From: Spirochaetales bacterium
GTDB taxonomy: Bacteria > Spirochaetota > Spirochaetia > JABMQR01
NCBI GenBank assembly: GCA_018399255.1
Contig: JAGYPA010000025.1
Span: forward strand, 1-51,003
Direction of reading: 5' to 3'
Length of the DNA stretch: 51,003 bases
Below are positions 49,292-51,003 of the stretch, piece by piece. Numbering within the stretch: the stretch's first letter is position 1; every line of letters starts with the position of its first letter. The notes beneath the pieces were generated by a model. It made no database searches. It was not told the origin of the DNA and saw only the letters and a program-made list of their open reading frames with translations. The translations under genes were made by a program, and so were the position numbers.

Positions 49292-49981
49292 CTATTCCTC
49301 TGGAAGGATTATCAGCTGATAGCCCTTGCCGTAGACCGATTCAATCATGAGTCGGGTGCATCCAAGTTCAGAAAGGTTTTTTCTGAGTCGGGCAGTGAGT
49401 GTGTGTATACGCGGGTTTTCCTCCGTATCGAACTCTGCACGGTTCCATTCAGACAGGTCGTGCTTTGTCAGATAGGTATGCTCATTATATTTCTGATAGA
49501 GCGCTTTAAGTAATTTTGCCTGGCTTGGCTGCAGGGGAACCGTACGCTCATGGCATTGTACTTGACTGGCTTCCATATCGAGAATAATGTCCCCGATCCT
49601 GAAAATATTCCTCCGTGATATAAGCCTCCTGCTGACTGCCTGCAGTTTAAAGAGCAGTTCGTGCATATCGAACGGTTTAGTCATATAGTCATCAGCGCCG
49701 AGCGTGTAGCAGAGCCGCTTGCTGCTGGAATCATCGAGGGCTGTAAGCATCAGGATATAGGTTTCTTTAAACTCCCTAAGATAGGGAATCAGCGTATGTC
49801 CCTGCTCCCGGGGCAGCATGATATCCAGCAGGACGATATCTGGTTTATCCGTGTCGAACACCTTCCTTGCTTTTTCCGCAGTGAACGCCGTGCTTACCGC
49901 AAACCCCTCCCTGCCAAGCAGCTGCTGAATACTGCGGTTCAAGGCCTGGTTGTCTTCTACTATCATTACTCTAACGGACAC
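49292..49981 (-). CDS. Response regulator, OmpR/PhoB type winged helix
   Basis: 229 aa from GTG 49981. AGGAG lies 7 nt upstream, while the ATG at 50056 would add 25 unconserved residues and overlap the promoter. Receiver domain: acidic pocket VEDN, phosphoacceptor Asp53 in VLLDIMLP, Thr/Lys in MLTALDD and YMTKPF. The C-terminal winged helix includes PLQPSQAKLLKALYQKYNEHTYLTKHDLSEW and IHTLTARLRKNLSELGCTRLMIESVYGKGYQL. Transcribed with the kinase gene. Confidence 0.94.
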   Translation of the reverse strand: MSVRVMIVEDNQALNRSIQQLLGREGFAVSTAFTAEKARKVFDTDKPDIVLLDIMLPREQGHTLIPYLREFKETYILMLTALDDSSSKRLCYTLGADDYMTKPFDMHELLFKLQAVSRRLISRRNIFRIGDIILDMEASQVQCHERTVPLQPSQAKLLKALYQKYNEHTYLTKHDLSEWNRAEFDTEENPRIHTLTARLRKNLSELGCTRLMIESVYGKGYQLIILPEE

Positions 49982-50026
49982 GCCCCCGCTCCTTTTGCAA
50001 ATGCCCTGCACTCTGGTTTGCCCAAT

Positions 50027-50056
50027 AGTATACCACAAATCCGGAAGCATTTTCAA
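50027..50056 (-). promoter_or_regulatory. Promoter of the two-component operon
   Basis: Minus strand TTGAAA (50051-50056), 18-bp spacer, TATACT (50027-50032), giving a ~40-nt leader with an AGGAG site. Confidence 0.65.
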
Positions 50057-50142
50057 AAAGCTTCGCCTTGTTGGAAATCAACTTTATTGGAAAGCTTACG
50101 GGAAATCAGCCTGACCGGTGCTGCCTGACCGGTGCTGATTAC

Positions 50143-50184
50143 TTGACTTTGCATGTATACATATATATGATGTATACATGCAAA
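50143..50184 (+). promoter_or_regulatory. Promoter and long palindromic operator of the VapBC-type pair
   Basis: TTGACT (50143-50148), 17 bp, TATGAT (50166-50171). The perfect inverted repeat TTTGCATGTATACAT (50148-50162) / ATGTATACATGCAAA (50170-50184), 7 bp apart, covers the promoter and the start codon at 50178. This is a classic autoregulatory antitoxin operator. Confidence 0.8.
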
Positions 50185-50420
50185 GAATGCAAATACTTTT
50201 TCCGGAACCACAATTAGCAAAGCTTCGCCTCATATCTGAAGCTCAGGATCGCCCTGTGAGTGAGCTTATCAGAAATGCCGTCGAGTTCTGGCTTATGCGC
50301 TATGCTTCAGACATTCCGACTGAAACAGCTGAGGCCGCTCCTGTCTACAGCTGCGGCAGTATAACGGCATCAGCAGATTCCCTGAGAAACGCCGCCTATG
50401 AAGATCGGGATTCCGTATGA
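50178..50420 (+). CDS. Ribbon-helix-helix antitoxin (VapB/CopG-like)
   Basis: 80 aa. N-terminal ribbon-helix-helix: MQILFPEPQLAKLRLISEAQDRPVSELIRNAVEFWL. The C-terminal half would wrap the toxin. The first ATG (50178) is inside the operator and only 6 nt after the -10; a second at 50187 gives a similar product. Neither has a ribosome binding site. It overlaps the toxin gene by 4 bp (ATGA). Confidence 0.88.
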   Translation: MQRMQILFPEPQLAKLRLISEAQDRPVSELIRNAVEFWLMRYASDIPTETAEAAPVYSCGSITASADSLRNAAYEDRDSV

Positions 50421-50854
50421 ACAGCATTGATACCAACATTCTCCTATACGCAATAAATACTGATTGCACTGAACATGCCGCTTGCAGAAGAGTAGTAGGA
50501 CAGGCACTGACGTATCCTGATTCCTGGATTATAGCTGACCAGGTGTGGTTCGAACTTTATAGACTGCTGCGCAACCCCTCTGTACTTCAGACACCGCTGT
50601 CGGCAAAACAGGCAGCTGAATGCATTGCCTGGTACCGAGAATCATCAGGATGGCTCACCTGCGCCTGGGAACCGGCATTTATGAAAGAGCTTCATCTCCT
50701 ATGGAACAGGAATGAATTTCCTGCAAGAAACAGTTTTGACCTGATACTCGCACTCACGCTGAAAAAACATGGAGTCAAAACATTCTATACCAGAAACACC
50801 AAAGACTTTGCCGGGCTGAACTATTTCAGACTCCATAATCCGCTTGATGCGTAA
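50417..50854 (+). CDS. vapC: PIN-domain ribonuclease toxin, VapC family
   Basis: 145 aa. Acidic catalytic residues in the expected order: Asp5 in SIDTNILLYAI, Glu in QVWFELYRLL, Asp in NSFDLILALTLKKHG, and Asp/Asn in TRNTKDFAGL. VapC enzymes cleave specific RNAs with Mg and are inhibited by the co-encoded antitoxin. The sequence looks intact. The stop codon lies in a 16-bp duplication. Confidence 0.92.
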   Translation: MNSIDTNILLYAINTDCTEHAACRRVVGQALTYPDSWIIADQVWFELYRLLRNPSVLQTPLSAKQAAECIAWYRESSGWLTCAWEPAFMKELHLLWNRNEFPARNSFDLILALTLKKHGVKTFYTRNTKDFAGLNYFRLHNPLDA

Positions 50855-50867
50855 TCCGCTTGATGGG
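50836..50867 (+). repeat. 16-bp duplication spanning the vapC stop codon
   Basis: TAATCCGCTTGATGCG (50836-50851) and TAATCCGCTTGATGGG (50852-50867); the second begins with the vapC TAA stop. Confidence 0.85.
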
Positions 50868-50869
50868 GT

Positions 50870-50914
50870 TGAGGGACGAGGGGTGAGGGATGAGGGATGA
50901 GGGACGAGAATGAA
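50870..50914. repeat. 7-bp tandem repeat downstream of vapC
   Basis: GAGGGAT/GAGGGAC/GAGGGGT units, about six in a row. Confidence 0.85.
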
Positions 50915-50938
50915 TCCTGAACTCCAAGGGGCAAGATG

Positions 50939-51003
50939 CTACTTGAAACCGAAAATCAGGGGAAAGACAACGACAACAAAAGCAGCCCAGATGGCATAGA
51001 CTT
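50939..51003 (-). CDS. C-terminal end of a membrane protein, 5' part off window
   Basis: The minus strand reads VYAIWAAFVVVVFPLIFGFK and a TAG stop at 50941-50939. This is a hydrophobic segment with a final basic residue, as at the end of an integral membrane protein. Too short to identify. Confidence 0.35.
   Translation of the reverse strand, partial: VYAIWAAFVVVVFPLIFGFK

Overview
The window is a stretch of a mid-GC bacterial chromosome, most likely from a free-living or host-associated fermentative spirochaete. That placement is inference from gene content: several sugar ABC transporters with LacI/AraC regulators, a 7TM-DISM-type histidine kinase, Uma2 nucleases, and DUF4143 ATPase remnants. 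No rRNA or tRNA gene was seen, so taxonomy is not proven.

Layout. (1) 1-8.7 kb, plus strand: a GntR/FCD regulator cut by the window edge, then a ribose-type ABC importer (binding protein, double ATPase, permease), an SDR dehydrogenase, a TIM-barrel sugar isomerase/epimerase, a zinc alcohol dehydrogenase and a LacI repressor. This looks like one sugar/polyol uptake and oxidation unit with paired operators and a folded leader in front. (2) 8.8-15 kb: the SbcCD nuclease pair and a membrane GGDEF protein. (3) 15-18.2 kb: two overlapping uroporphyrinogen-decarboxylase-like genes (minus) divergent from an AraC regulator. (4) 18.4-27.8 kb: LacI, alcohol dehydrogenase, Gfo/Idh/MocA oxidoreductase, GH38 alpha-mannosidase, a second large probable glycosidase and AraC, all plus strand, suggesting a mannoside-degradation operon. 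(5) 27.8-33 kb: a gene graveyard holding a MITE-like element, tandem repeats, and remnants of a zinc-ribbon transposase-type protein, a MntA nucleotidyltransferase, an AAA/DUF4143 ATPase, an unidentified protein and a GH4 glycosidase. (6) 33-39.1 kb, minus strand: LacI, binding protein, two MalF/MalG-type permeases and a frameshifted GH31/GH36-like glycosidase. The GH4 pseudogene is the decayed distal end of this operon. (7) 39.2-51 kb: a toxin-antitoxin/nuclease and signalling region with two Phd-Uma2 fusion proteins, MntA-HepT, an ECF sigma/anti-sigma/TPR operon, a double DUF3089 hydrolase lipoprotein, a histidine kinase-response regulator pair and a VapBC-type pair.

Three themes cut across the annotation. 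First, short tandem repeats (6-21 bp units, in-frame inside genes) are extraordinarily common; five sit exactly across stop codons. Second, four regulator genes have a -10 hexamer 6-8 nt before the start codon and no well-placed ribosome binding site, suggesting leaderless mRNAs. Third, there are several dispersed or inverted repeat families: a 31-bp hairpin repeat, a REP-like element that supplies a lacI stop codon, and a MITE-like element with two repeats at each end.

The most promising candidate for an undescribed system is the pair of Phd/YefM-antitoxin-to-Uma2-nuclease fusions, which share a palindromic TTAGCTAA box upstream.
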